The notes under the pieces are model-generated. The model was not told where the DNA came from and did not search any database. It was given only the letters and a program-made list of their open reading frames with translations. Both the position numbers and the translations under genes were made by a program. 64,000 nucleotides of DNA from Chryseobacterium tagetis (GTDB lineage: Bacteria > Bacteroidota > Bacteroidia > Flavobacteriales > Weeksellaceae): positions 744,001 to 808,000 of the forward strand of contig NZ_JAERSE020000002.1 in the NCBI RefSeq assembly GCF_016735585.2, in the 5' to 3' direction. Positions 1 to 7,208 of this stretch are shown here, in pieces. Position 1 is the stretch's first letter. Each line of letters starts with the position of its first letter.

Positions 1-120
1 AACCGACAGCGGAAAATTATATAAAATTTCGAAAAAATAATGATGAAAATTTCCCACAGACTTTGTAAACTATACAAATTAAAAATCTGTGCAATTCGTG
101 AAATCTGTGGGAAAATATAT
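1..120. repeat. Intergenic repeat-like sequence with an inverted repeat
   Basis: No gene is seen here. An inverted repeat pairs TTTCCCACAGA (50-60) with TCTGTGGGAAA (104-114), and the right part holds the half-repeat AATCTGTG twice (around 93 and 103). Degenerate 'AATCTGTG..AATCTGTGGGA' strings are common between flavobacterial genes, so this is probably a dispersed intergenic repeat. It could also act as a weak terminator for the minus-strand gene ending at 121. Confidence 0.4.
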
Positions 121-1278
121 TTAGAAACTATTAATCAATCTATTCAATCCTTCCGTAAGAATTTCCTGAGACGTTGAGAAGCAGATTCTAACGTGTCCTT
201 CCGCTCCTTTCCCAAACCATCTTTCCGAACCGGGAACAATAGCCACTTTTCCTTGCTGTAAAACATGCTGTGCGAATGCTTCACTCGACATTCCGTTTTC
301 AATCTTAGGGAAAATTACGAATGTTGCTTCAGGTAAATTAGGCGTTAAAATTCCTGAATTGCTTAGCATACTGTGTGCAAGATCTCTGTTGTGCTGTAAA
401 TGCGTCAGAAAATCATTGAACCAAGGTTTTGCTTTGTCGATGGCTACACTGGCTGCAATTTGTGAAAGCGTAGAAACCCCTTCAATGGTAGAATTAAAGT
501 TTGATTTTTCTGTAAAATCATCCAAAAGATCTTGATCATTACACAAAACAGCTCCAATTCTTAATCCAGCAATCCCAAAAGACTTTGAGAACCCGAATAC
601 CGTAAAACTTTTCTTTTTAGCTTCTTCAGAGACTGAAGAGTAGGTATTAAACTCTCTTTTATCATACACAATATCACTCCAGATTTCATCACTCATTACC
701 CAAAGATCATGAGCAGCGGCAATCTCAGAAATTTTCTTTAAAACTTCTTTGGAATAAACTCTTCCCACCGGATTGTGCGGGTTACAAATACTGATAAGTT
801 TTGTTTTCGGACCGATTAAAGAAACCAGCATTTCAAAGTCGATATCTCCTGTTTTGGAATCAACAGCACATAGTTTGATATTTCCGCCAACAGCATCCAC
901 TGTTTTTTTGAATAAGAAATCAACCGGATCAAAAATAATGGCTTCATCTCCGGGATTAAGAACATATTTAGCTACCATAAACATTCCCATGGCAGCGCTG
1001 TTTACCGCTAAAACATTTTCTGAGGTAAAGTTCCCGTTTTTTCCGGTATTAAAATGTTCTGCAACGCTTTTTTTGAACTCAGGAATTCCTGAAAAAGGAC
1101 CGTAGCTAAGGTAGCCGTCTTTGATGTATTCAATAATTCCGTTTTCGATTTCCTTTGACATTCTGAAATCCGGATCTGCTGCTGTAAGAGGAATGATTCC
1201 GTCTTCTAGTGTTGCCCATCTTCCGTTATAGGCTTTTCTTTTCAGGGCTTCGAAATTAATATCGTTGTTTGTAAACAT
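121..1278 (-). CDS. MalY/PatB-type PLP-dependent aminotransferase or C-S lyase
   Basis: A 385-aa fold-type I PLP enzyme. The NPHNP motif (about 166-170), the SDEIW aspartate region (about 196-200) and the Schiff-base lysine in FSKSFG (K232) are all present, and a C-terminal RICFS stretch supplies the carboxylate-binding arginine. Length and motif layout fit the MalY/PatB group, whose members are often cystathionine beta-lyases rather than true transaminases. The substrate cannot be read from sequence. It starts 1 nt after the stop of the upstream FAD monooxygenase gene, so the two are almost certainly co-transcribed and probably translationally coupled. Confidence 0.85.
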   Translation of the reverse strand: MFTNNDINFEALKRKAYNGRWATLEDGIIPLTAADPDFRMSKEIENGIIEYIKDGYLSYGPFSGIPEFKKSVAEHFNTGKNGNFTSENVLAVNSAAMGMFMVAKYVLNPGDEAIIFDPVDFLFKKTVDAVGGNIKLCAVDSKTGDIDFEMLVSLIGPKTKLISICNPHNPVGRVYSKEVLKKISEIAAAHDLWVMSDEIWSDIVYDKREFNTYSSVSEEAKKKSFTVFGFSKSFGIAGLRIGAVLCNDQDLLDDFTEKSNFNSTIEGVSTLSQIAASVAIDKAKPWFNDFLTHLQHNRDLAHSMLSNSGILTPNLPEATFVIFPKIENGMSSEAFAQHVLQQGKVAIVPGSERWFGKGAEGHVRICFSTSQEILTEGLNRLINSF

Positions 1279-1279
1279 A

Positions 1280-2365
1280 TTATTTATATGAAATGGGTAA
1301 TGTATTTTTAGGTTGTTCGCTTAGCGGTAAAAGGAATTGATTCAACAATGCTCTTCCGTTTTTGATGTGGATCTCAATTTCAGGCTTTCTTTCTTCTTCA
1401 TACTTTTTGAATGTTTCCTGAAGATCGTTTTCTTCCAGTAAAAGTTGAGTCAATGTGTAAGAATCTTTTAAAGCAGAAGTTACGCCCTGGCTTGTAAAAG
1501 GAATCAATGGATGTGCAGAATCGCCAATGAACACTACATTTTCATGATAGAAAGGATTTAATTCTTCCAATTCATAGACTCTCCAAATGTGAGCGTTTTC
1601 ATAGCTGGAACCTTCAATAATAGATGAAATCAACGGATTCCAGTCTCCGAAATGATCCTGCATGAATTGTTTAATGCAATCCGGAGTATAATCTTCATTG
1701 ATAAAGAATTTGCTGATATCAAACTGGCAATACCAAAGGATTTTTGAAGGAGAAAGTTTTAAAACTCCAAAAGTAAGACCTCCGTTTTCATGATGGAATT
1801 TCAGGAAGTTGCTTTCAATTTGACTGGCTAGTTCTTCGTTTTCGATAATGTTTACCACCTCATTTTCAAGAACGGCTTTCATCGTTTCGTGCTCGAAAAT
1901 GGTTCTTCTGATTCTGCTTCTTGATCCGTCAGAAGCTACTACAATGTCAGCTTCCAGTGGAGTTGTTTCATCAAGGGTAATATCTGCTTTTCCATTGGAA
2001 AATCCGTTTAGGGCAACTGTTGTTTCGTAAGAAATCTTTTCTGCAGGGATTCCTTTTGCCAGAATTTCTATCAATGCACTTCTGGAAACCACAAATACAT
2101 CATCAAGATCTTTTTGTGAGATCAATTCTCCGTCCTGGCTGTAATGAAGGTATTTTTTCAGAAAACTTCCTTTTGTATAAAGATCGTCAATATTAATAAT
2201 GCTTGAAAGATGCTCTATTCCCTCTTTTGGAAGAATAAAACCGTGTCCTTTCAGGTCGTTTGGGGTTCTTCTTTCATAGATGTGGTAGTCAATATTATTT
2301 TTTTCCAAATAATTGGCCATACTCAATCCGGAAACTCCGGCGCCTATGATTGCAACTTTGCTCAT
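1280..2365 (-). CDS. FAD-dependent monooxygenase (PHBH/UbiH-type fold)
   Basis: A 361-aa flavoprotein. The N-terminal Rossmann motif GAGVSG is at 8-13, an E/R-rich end of the second strand near 31-33, the DG motif (ASDGSRSRIRR) at about 144-154, and the GD motif (FIGDSAHP) at about 279-286 for FAD ribityl binding. This is the layout of group A aromatic hydroxylases and kynurenine 3-monooxygenase-like enzymes. No membrane segment is evident. It is first in a two-gene minus-strand unit with the MalY-like enzyme. Joint action on an aromatic or sulfur-containing amino-acid derivative is possible but not shown by the sequence. Confidence 0.82.
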   Translation of the reverse strand: MSKVAIIGAGVSGLSMANYLEKNNIDYHIYERRTPNDLKGHGFILPKEGIEHLSSIINIDDLYTKGSFLKKYLHYSQDGELISQKDLDDVFVVSRSALIEILAKGIPAEKISYETTVALNGFSNGKADITLDETTPLEADIVVASDGSRSRIRRTIFEHETMKAVLENEVVNIIENEELASQIESNFLKFHHENGGLTFGVLKLSPSKILWYCQFDISKFFINEDYTPDCIKQFMQDHFGDWNPLISSIIEGSSYENAHIWRVYELEELNPFYHENVVFIGDSAHPLIPFTSQGVTSALKDSYTLTQLLLEENDLQETFKKYEEERKPEIEIHIKNGRALLNQFLLPLSEQPKNTLPISYK

Positions 2366-2404
2366 CCTATTAATTTAAATCGTATTGTTAGTTTTTATTT
2401 GTAA

Positions 2405-2620
2405 AAATCGGTAATTTTTAACCAAGAAGACACAAAAGTGTTTAAGATGTATGAATTTAAAATTCATAACTCAAATGGATAAGTACCCATTCGTTTGTGA
2501 ACTTTTATTTTCAAAATGAGAAACTTTAAAGATGTAAAGTCTGCTTTTGTCTCTTTTGTGGTTGAAAAATTGAATCGTGAAAATTGTATAATATCTGATG
2601 TGATATTATTTAAATAGAAA
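2405..2620. repeat. Degenerate intergenic repeat-like DNA
   Basis: About 215 bases between divergent contexts hold no convincing gene. On the minus strand the segment reads with 'CCACAAAAGAGACAAAAG'-like and 'CACAAACGAATGGG'-like strings, a type of degenerate dispersed sequence often found between Chryseobacterium genes. An open frame of 71 codons crosses it but overlaps the end of the DUF502 gene and has no recognisable features, so it is not called. Confidence 0.35.
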
Positions 2621-2623
2621 AGA

Positions 2624-3241
2624 TTATTCCGGTGCTTTGAAAATATTATCGTCAGAATGGAATCCTGCAACACCACCACTTACCGCAAATTTCATTGCAG
2701 AAGCAGCCGTCATACCTACTACAGGCTTTATATTTTTCTCTTCAGTGACGATGACCCAACCGGAAATCGCATAAGAATGGGGAAGATAGACCGCAATATA
2801 GTTGTCTTTACCCACATCTGACATTTCTTTCTGTGTTAAAAAACCGATTCTCCATATTTCAGGATTTTCGTTGGTCTTTACCCAAACCGGATCGTTGAAT
2901 TTTTTGGTGTCTCCCACAAACGAAGACATTACGTCTTTTGTAGGGGAATAAATATGTTTTATACCCGGAGTTTTTTCTAAAAGTCGATCGATCGCATCAA
3001 CAAAAAATCTTCCCACTACAAATTTGTTTCCCAGGTAGCCGAGCAATGCGGTACCCAATAATAAGGAAACGAAAACTATTCCCGGAGCTTCTTTAGAAAT
3101 CGAAGGAATGATATTATCTATGGAAGTGACAATATACCAGATGACAAAAACCGTAAGACCAATTGGACCGATAATAAGTAAACCCTGAAAAAAATTCTTC
3201 AGGAAGTAACTCATAATATTTTCAAAAGCCGGTTTTTTCAA
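2624..3241 (-). CDS. DUF502 family inner-membrane protein
   Basis: A 205-aa protein with two N-terminal membrane segments (about 18-38 and 51-70) and a soluble tail containing the DUF502 signature: LLEKTPGIKHIYSPTKDV near 87-104 and a GWVIVTEEKNI stretch near 161-171. The function of DUF502 proteins is unknown; a role in envelope or lipid homeostasis has been proposed. The start taken here is TTG at 3241, which gives the MKKP beginning I associate with flavobacterial homologues. An in-frame ATG at 3214 is the alternative. It lies 11 nt downstream of miaE on the same strand and is probably co-transcribed. Confidence 0.75.
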   Translation of the reverse strand: MKKPAFENIMSYFLKNFFQGLLIIGPIGLTVFVIWYIVTSIDNIIPSISKEAPGIVFVSLLLGTALLGYLGNKFVVGRFFVDAIDRLLEKTPGIKHIYSPTKDVMSSFVGDTKKFNDPVWVKTNENPEIWRIGFLTQKEMSDVGKDNYIAVYLPHSYAISGWVIVTEEKNIKPVVGMTAASAMKFAVSGGVAGFHSDDNIFKAPE

Positions 3242-3252
3242 AATGTATATTT

Positions 3253-3834
3253 TTATCCGTGGATGCTTTCTTTGTTTCCATACGACTGAATGATTTTAGC
3301 TTCATATTCCAGCCATTCTTCCCAACGCTGGTTTACTTTTTCAGGATCGCCAAGCTGTCTTGCAAATCCGATAAAAGTGGTGTAATGATTGGCTTCCGAA
3401 ATCATTAATTCTTTATAGAATGTTTTCAGTTCTTCGTCTTTGATGTTTTCTGTTAAGACTTTAAATCTTTCACAACTTCTTGCTTCAATCATAGCTGCAA
3501 AAAGCATTTTATCAACGATCAAATCGTCTCTGTTGCCTCCTTTCTGAATGAAATTAACAAGTTCATTCACGTAATCGTCTTTTCTGGTACGCCCGAAAGT
3601 ATAGCCACGTTTTTTTATGATCTCATGAACCTGATTAAAATGATCCAGCTCTTCCTGAGCAATTGCCAAAAGTTCCGTTACAATTTCCGGATATTCCGGA
3701 AGCATAGTAATAAGCCCGATCGCGTTGGTTGCTGCTTTTTGCTCGCACCAGGCATGATCGGTTAAAATTTCCTGAAGGTTTCCTTCTGCAATATTTGCCC
3801 ACCTTGGGTCGGTAGGAAGTTTCAGCTTAAACAT
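3253..3834 (-). CDS. miaE: tRNA-(ms2io6A37) hydroxylase MiaE
   Basis: A 193-aa ferritin-like diiron protein that hydroxylates the isopentenyl side chain of ms2i6A at tRNA position 37. Visible diiron ligands are the helix EELDHFNQVHE (about 81-91), EARSCERF (about 117-124) and EANHYTTF (about 147-154). The N-terminal DHAWCEQKAA helix also matches the family. Length is typical of MiaE. The gene for the preceding methylthiolation step, miaB, is about 21 kb away in this window, which supports a working ms2io6A pathway. Confidence 0.88.
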   Translation of the reverse strand: MFKLKLPTDPRWANIAEGNLQEILTDHAWCEQKAATNAIGLITMLPEYPEIVTELLAIAQEELDHFNQVHEIIKKRGYTFGRTRKDDYVNELVNFIQKGGNRDDLIVDKMLFAAMIEARSCERFKVLTENIKDEELKTFYKELMISEANHYTTFIGFARQLGDPEKVNQRWEEWLEYEAKIIQSYGNKESIHG

Positions 3835-3902
3835 GACTTGAAAAATTTTTGTAAAATTAAAATAATTTGCAATAAGAATATTATTTTATTTCAAATTGGC
3901 TT

Positions 3903-5000
3903 TTATGCAGATGTAGAAGCGGTTTTCTTTCTCAAAAACTCCAGTATTTTCCATCCGAAACTGTCAAATTTCTTTAATCCAGCTGCAATAATGAATGCTA
4001 AAATGACATTTACGACATAAATAAGGATCATTAAAACCCACCATGGCATATTCTCTTTTAGCGGAACGACTAAGAAATAGACCAAAGAAGAGCTGATTCC
4101 TTGGGCAAAATAAAAGAATATAGCATTTTTACCGATGTGAGTAATGAAGCTTTCTTTTGAAATTTTAAGTCTGTTGTAAAAAACAAATAATGTGGTAAGA
4201 GAGAATAACGTCCAAATAATATAAATAGTAGTAGGTGGAAATTTATTTTTATTGATCTTGTAGAAAACGTCTTTTCCGTAATAAGAAAACAGCCATACTA
4301 AAGCTAAAGCAACGACACTATAGAGTACAGGAATCAGTTTGGTCGGGATTTTTTTACCTCTCATCTGATGGGCGATCAGAAAAACGGTCATATAAAAAGC
4401 CACGTATCCTACCTGTCCGGACGGATAATATTCCGGGAAGATATTGAAAAGTAAGGTCAGTGCAATACAGATTCCGATAGACCAATTGATATGTTTTGGG
4501 AAAAATTTTAAAATTAAAACCCCGAAAACGGTTAATATAAAATAGACTTTAAGATACCAGAAACTTCCCATTACAACAGGAAATGTATCTGCATTGGTGT
4601 ATTGATGAAGATACCAGTTTCCGAGATTTTGCCATTGTGGCTGTGTAGAAATATCGATTGCTGCATACTTTGATCCGAAAGTGGAGTAGAAGTTGTGAAG
4701 CCATTCGAGGGAGAAAAAAGCGAGCCCGAAAACTTTAAAGAAGTAATCTAAAAAGAAAAGCAATGTTACAAAGATCATGTAAGTGATCTGCAATTTTAAA
4801 AGTCTGTAAAACGTTTTTTCTATGTTTGAACCGGAAGTAATTCCGCTTAAAGCATAAAATAAAGCGACATCAAAAACCAATGAGAAAACCCTCACTTCGG
4901 GCAGAATATAAAACTGGCCGGACCAAAATGCGGTATGAATAAAAATAATCGAAAGTGTTGCTAGTCCTTTAGCAAAATCTATATAAAGATCTCTGTTCAT
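3903..5000 (-). CDS. Acyltransferase 3 family membrane protein
   Basis: About 365 aa, polytopic with roughly ten hydrophobic segments. It opens with the family hallmark RDLYIDFAKGLATLSIIFIHTAFW, whose histidine in the first membrane segment is the presumed catalytic residue. Such integral-membrane acyltransferases O-acylate sugars on surface polysaccharides, peptidoglycan or secreted metabolites; the acceptor here is unknown. The open frame extends upstream to 5072, but that part is out of keeping with the family and overlaps a terminator hairpin at 5050-5083. The ATG at 5000 is therefore preferred. No glycan biosynthesis genes lie next to it. Confidence 0.78.
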   Translation of the reverse strand: MNRDLYIDFAKGLATLSIIFIHTAFWSGQFYILPEVRVFSLVFDVALFYALSGITSGSNIEKTFYRLLKLQITYMIFVTLLFFLDYFFKVFGLAFFSLEWLHNFYSTFGSKYAAIDISTQPQWQNLGNWYLHQYTNADTFPVVMGSFWYLKVYFILTVFGVLILKFFPKHINWSIGICIALTLLFNIFPEYYPSGQVGYVAFYMTVFLIAHQMRGKKIPTKLIPVLYSVVALALVWLFSYYGKDVFYKINKNKFPPTTIYIIWTLFSLTTLFVFYNRLKISKESFITHIGKNAIFFYFAQGISSSLVYFLVVPLKENMPWWVLMILIYVVNVILAFIIAAGLKKFDSFGWKILEFLRKKTASTSA

Positions 5001-5049
5001 GATGATGTAATCTGGGCTCAAAAGTAAATAAACTTTATGAATTTTTTTG

Positions 5050-5083
5050 GAAAGAAAAAGAGACAGGAACAAGGCCTGCCTCT
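5050..5083 (-). terminator. Rho-independent terminator of the metalloprotease-like lipoprotein gene
   Basis: The minus strand reads AGAGGCAGG, a short loop, CCTGTCTCT, then TTTTTCTTT. It lies 26 nt downstream of the stop codon of the gene ending at 5109. It also argues that translation of the acyltransferase starts inside, at 5000. Confidence 0.65.
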
Positions 5084-5108
5084 AAAGAAAGATATTTCAA
5101 AAAGGATA

Positions 5109-5996
5109 TTATTTTAAATTTTTAAATTCTTCCGCAGAAATTTCTCCATTCTGAATTTGTTTCAACTCTTCCAGATATTGCTTCATATAATTATCAAGCT
5201 CCGGATATTGAGAATTTTTTGCCATTTTATAAGTTCCGTTCAAAACGCCCTGATAATAATAAAAGAAATTATAATCAAAAGCAGAAGCGGAAAGATCATA
5301 CTGACCCAACAAGAATCCCAAACGAACCGCAGATCTTCTTTGTGGTGGCGTTCCGTGATGTCCTGCACTAGTTGTTTGATAATCTCCGATGCTTTGTGCA
5401 AATTCATAAGCCGCTGCAATTTGCGCAAAACTGGTCTGATTGTAGCCGTTTGGTCTTCTCAGGTAATATCCGGCAAAACCATCAGCTTCCAGTTCGTTTG
5501 GTCTTGCAGTAGACTCACTTACAGAAGGCAATCCGAATATGTACTGCAATTGATGTCCATATTCATGGGCCAAAATCATTGCATTCACAATATTTCCGCC
5601 TTTGTTTTTTGCATCTGCATAAATGGCATAGCCGTAATAAATCTTTCCTGTGGAATAGGAAATTGCATTGTATGTTGAATTCGGATTGGAAGGATCATTT
5701 ACAAATCTCAATGTTGGAGCCGTTCTTCCCCACATACCAGCAATTGTGGTCATCTGAGAATTCATAAAATTAGTGTCTGTGGAATTGGGCAATGTCGTTG
5801 TGAGAACTGCAGACGAACTCCAGTATTGATCTACATAATAACACATTTTTTCCAGTTCGTTCGGTTGGTCTATCTTTAAGTTTTCTGCTTGCTGTTCCTG
5901 TTGAACAGGAGTTTCCAAAGTGTCGTCGTTACATGCTGATAATGAGAGTGCAGCAATTGCTCCCAGTACTATTGGGAAGTGGAGGTTTTTTTTCAT
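5109..5996 (-). CDS. Lipoprotein with neutral zinc metallopeptidase-like motif
   Basis: A 295-aa lipoprotein: the N-terminal signal ends at LSAC with Cys22 as lipidation site, followed by acidic and Q-rich residues. A zinc-binding ILAHEYGHQLQ motif (H144, E145, H148) is followed by NELEADGFAGYYL (about 167-179), where E170 would be the third metal ligand. This HExxH plus ELxADxxAG layout matches the YpfJ-like neutral zinc metallopeptidase group. All catalytic residues appear intact, so a surface or periplasmic protease is likely; its substrate is unknown. It is monocistronic, with its own terminator at 5050-5083. Confidence 0.75.
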   Translation of the reverse strand: MKKNLHFPIVLGAIAALSLSACNDDTLETPVQQEQQAENLKIDQPNELEKMCYYVDQYWSSSAVLTTTLPNSTDTNFMNSQMTTIAGMWGRTAPTLRFVNDPSNPNSTYNAISYSTGKIYYGYAIYADAKNKGGNIVNAMILAHEYGHQLQYIFGLPSVSESTARPNELEADGFAGYYLRRPNGYNQTSFAQIAAAYEFAQSIGDYQTTSAGHHGTPPQRRSAVRLGFLLGQYDLSASAFDYNFFYYYQGVLNGTYKMAKNSQYPELDNYMKQYLEELKQIQNGEISAEEFKNLK

Positions 5997-6114
5997 ATAT
6001 ATAAATATTTGGTGTAAACGAAGTTATTAATTTAAACGAAAAATATTATCACTTTATTGTGAAAAATTATTCAAAACATAGTTAAAAAATTATTTAAAAA
6101 AAGATTGGATTGAA

Positions 6115-6147
6115 TTTGAGAGGATTAGAAAATATTTCTTATATTTG
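6115..6147 (+). promoter_or_regulatory. Bacteroidetes-type promoter of rplU-rpmA
   Basis: The -7 element TATATTTG (6140-6147) matches TAnnTTTG exactly, with TTTG (6115-6118) 21 nt upstream as the -33 element. It sits 30 nt before the rplU start codon. Confidence 0.7.
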
Positions 6148-6177
6148 CACCTCGAAATAACTAAAAATTTATAAACA

Positions 6178-6552
6178 ATGTTTGCAATTGTAGAAATAGC
6201 AGGGCTTCAATACAAAGTTGAGCAAGACCAAAAGTTGTTTGTGAACCGTTTAGCAGGAGACAAAGGAGGTAAAGTATCTTTCGATAAAGTACTTCTTACT
6301 GTAAACGGAGCAATCACAGTAGGCGCCCCAGCTGTAAGCGGAATCACTGTAGAAGCAGAGATCCTAGATCACGTAAAAGCTGATAAAGTAATCGTTTTCA
6401 AAAAGAAAAGAAGAAAAGGTTACAAAGTGAAAAACGGTCACAGACAGTCATTAACTCAGATCAAAATCACTGGTATTACAGGATTTGACGGAGCTAAAAA
6501 AGAAACTAAAGCTAAAAAAGCTCCTAAGACTGAGGAGGTTAGCGCAGAATAA
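6178..6552 (+). CDS. rplU: 50S ribosomal protein L21
   Basis: A 124-aa ribosomal protein. The N-terminus MFAIVEIAGLQYKVEQDQ and the RRKGYKVKNGHRQSLTQIKI block (about 79-98) are diagnostic of L21, which binds 23S rRNA domain V close to L20. A lysine/alanine-rich tail of about 20 residues (KKETKAKKAPKTEEVSAE) extends beyond the core length, as in many Bacteroidetes. It is the first gene of a two-gene operon with rpmA, 30 nt apart, driven by the promoter at 6115-6147. Confidence 0.97.
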   Translation: MFAIVEIAGLQYKVEQDQKLFVNRLAGDKGGKVSFDKVLLTVNGAITVGAPAVSGITVEAEILDHVKADKVIVFKKKRRKGYKVKNGHRQSLTQIKITGITGFDGAKKETKAKKAPKTEEVSAE

Positions 6553-6582
6553 TTGTTAAACCACACAAAACCTTAAAATAAA

Positions 6583-6840
6583 ATGGCACATAAGAAAGGA
6601 GTTGGTAGTTCCAAAAACGGTAGAGAATCTCACTCTAAAAGATTAGGGGTAAAGATTTTCGGAGGTCAGGAAGCTATTGCTGGAAATATTATTGTTAGAC
6701 AAAGAGGTACTCAACACCACCCAGGTGCAAACGTAGGGATCGGTAAAGACCACACTTTGTTCGCTTTAGTAGACGGTAAAGTAGTTTTCAGAAAGAAAGC
6801 AAACAATAGATCTTTTGTATCTGTAGAAGTAAACGCATAA
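6583..6840 (+). CDS. rpmA: 50S ribosomal protein L27
   Basis: An 85-aa ribosomal protein. The N-terminus [16 protein letters not shown] and the core [16 protein letters not shown] (about 37-52) are diagnostic. L27 reaches its N-terminal tail toward the peptidyl-transferase centre. There is no N-terminal extension of the Firmicutes type that needs protease trimming, since the protein begins directly with the mature AHKKG sequence. It is the second gene of the rplU operon and is followed by a strong terminator. Confidence 0.97.
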   Translation: MAHKKGVGSSKNGRESHSKRLGVKIFGGQEAIAGNIIVRQRGTQHHPGANVGIGKDHTLFALVDGKVVFRKKANNRSFVSVEVNA

Positions 6841-6861
6841 TTTAAGCGTTTCATAAAAATT

Positions 6862-6894
6862 AAAATCCTCAGCAAATTGCTGAGGATTTTTTTT
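6862..6894 (+). terminator. Rho-independent terminator of rplU-rpmA
   Basis: AAATCCTCAGCAA pairs with TTGCTGAGGATTT and is followed by an eight-T run, 22 nt after the rpmA stop. Confidence 0.85.
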
Positions 6895-6933
6895 CCCCCA
6901 TTTTTTCTAAAAGTTAAAGTTTTAACCTATTCG

Positions 6934-6960
6934 TTTGTATGTAAATTCTTTATATATTTG
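6934..6960 (+). promoter_or_regulatory. Promoter of the double-glycine-leader peptide gene
   Basis: The -7 element TATATTTG (6953-6960) is an exact TAnnTTTG match, with TTTG at 6934-6937 as a somewhat close -33 element. It lies 24 nt before the ATG, so the small gene has its own promoter and is not read through from rpmA. Confidence 0.6.
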
Positions 6961-6984
6961 AGAACATCCAAATAAAAATTTACT

Positions 6985-7170
6985 ATGAAAAATGTAAAGA
7001 AAATCAAAAGAAACGAATTGAAAAATGTAATGGGAGGAATTGCTCCGGAGAATGGTTGCTTGCCATGTGATATTTATTGCAGTCTTCCGGAAGGGGAAAG
7101 ACCACCTTGTAAAATTGTATATATTGTGGCTCACTGCAACAGCTGCAAAGATTATCCGGTAGAATCTTAA
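6985..7170 (+). CDS. Double-glycine-leader Cys-rich peptide (bacteriocin-like)
   Basis: A 61-aa peptide. The first 18 residues, MKNVKKIKRNELKNVMGG, match the GG-type leader (charged N-terminus, conserved E-L spacing, cleavage after Gly-Gly) recognised by C39-peptidase ABC exporters. The predicted mature part of 43 residues holds six cysteines (25, 28, 32, 42, 51, 54) in two CxxC pairs plus two singles, which suggests disulfides or metal binding. Flavobacteria have a family of such 'bacteriocin-like' peptides. No C39 transporter, immunity gene or modification enzyme lies nearby, so export would rely on a system encoded elsewhere. Antimicrobial activity is inference only. Confidence 0.72.
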   Translation: MKNVKKIKRNELKNVMGGIAPENGCLPCDIYCSLPEGERPPCKIVYIVAHCNSCKDYPVES

Positions 7171-7174
7171 TACA

Positions 7175-7207
7175 AAAAAATCTCCTTCAATTCGAAGGAG
7201 ATTATAT
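7175..7207. terminator. Bidirectional terminator between peptide gene and DUF5686 gene
   Basis: AATCTCCTTC (7179-7188) pairs with GAAGGAGATT (7194-7203). On the minus strand the hairpin is followed by a T-run just after the stop of the DUF5686 gene. On the plus strand it is followed by ATATTTT. Confidence 0.7.
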
Positions 7208-7208
7208 T

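Noticed and set aside
773..1105. 110-codon plus-strand open frame
   Set aside because: Antisense to the MalY-like enzyme, no start context or recognisable domain.
2464..2679. 71-codon minus-strand frame at the end of the DUF502 gene
   Set aside because: It overlaps the real gene in another frame and runs through repeat-like intergenic DNA.
5157..5678. 173-codon plus-strand open frame
   Set aside because: It lies wholly antisense to the metalloprotease-like lipoprotein, which has a signal peptide, lipobox and zinc motif. The antisense protein has no recognisable pattern.
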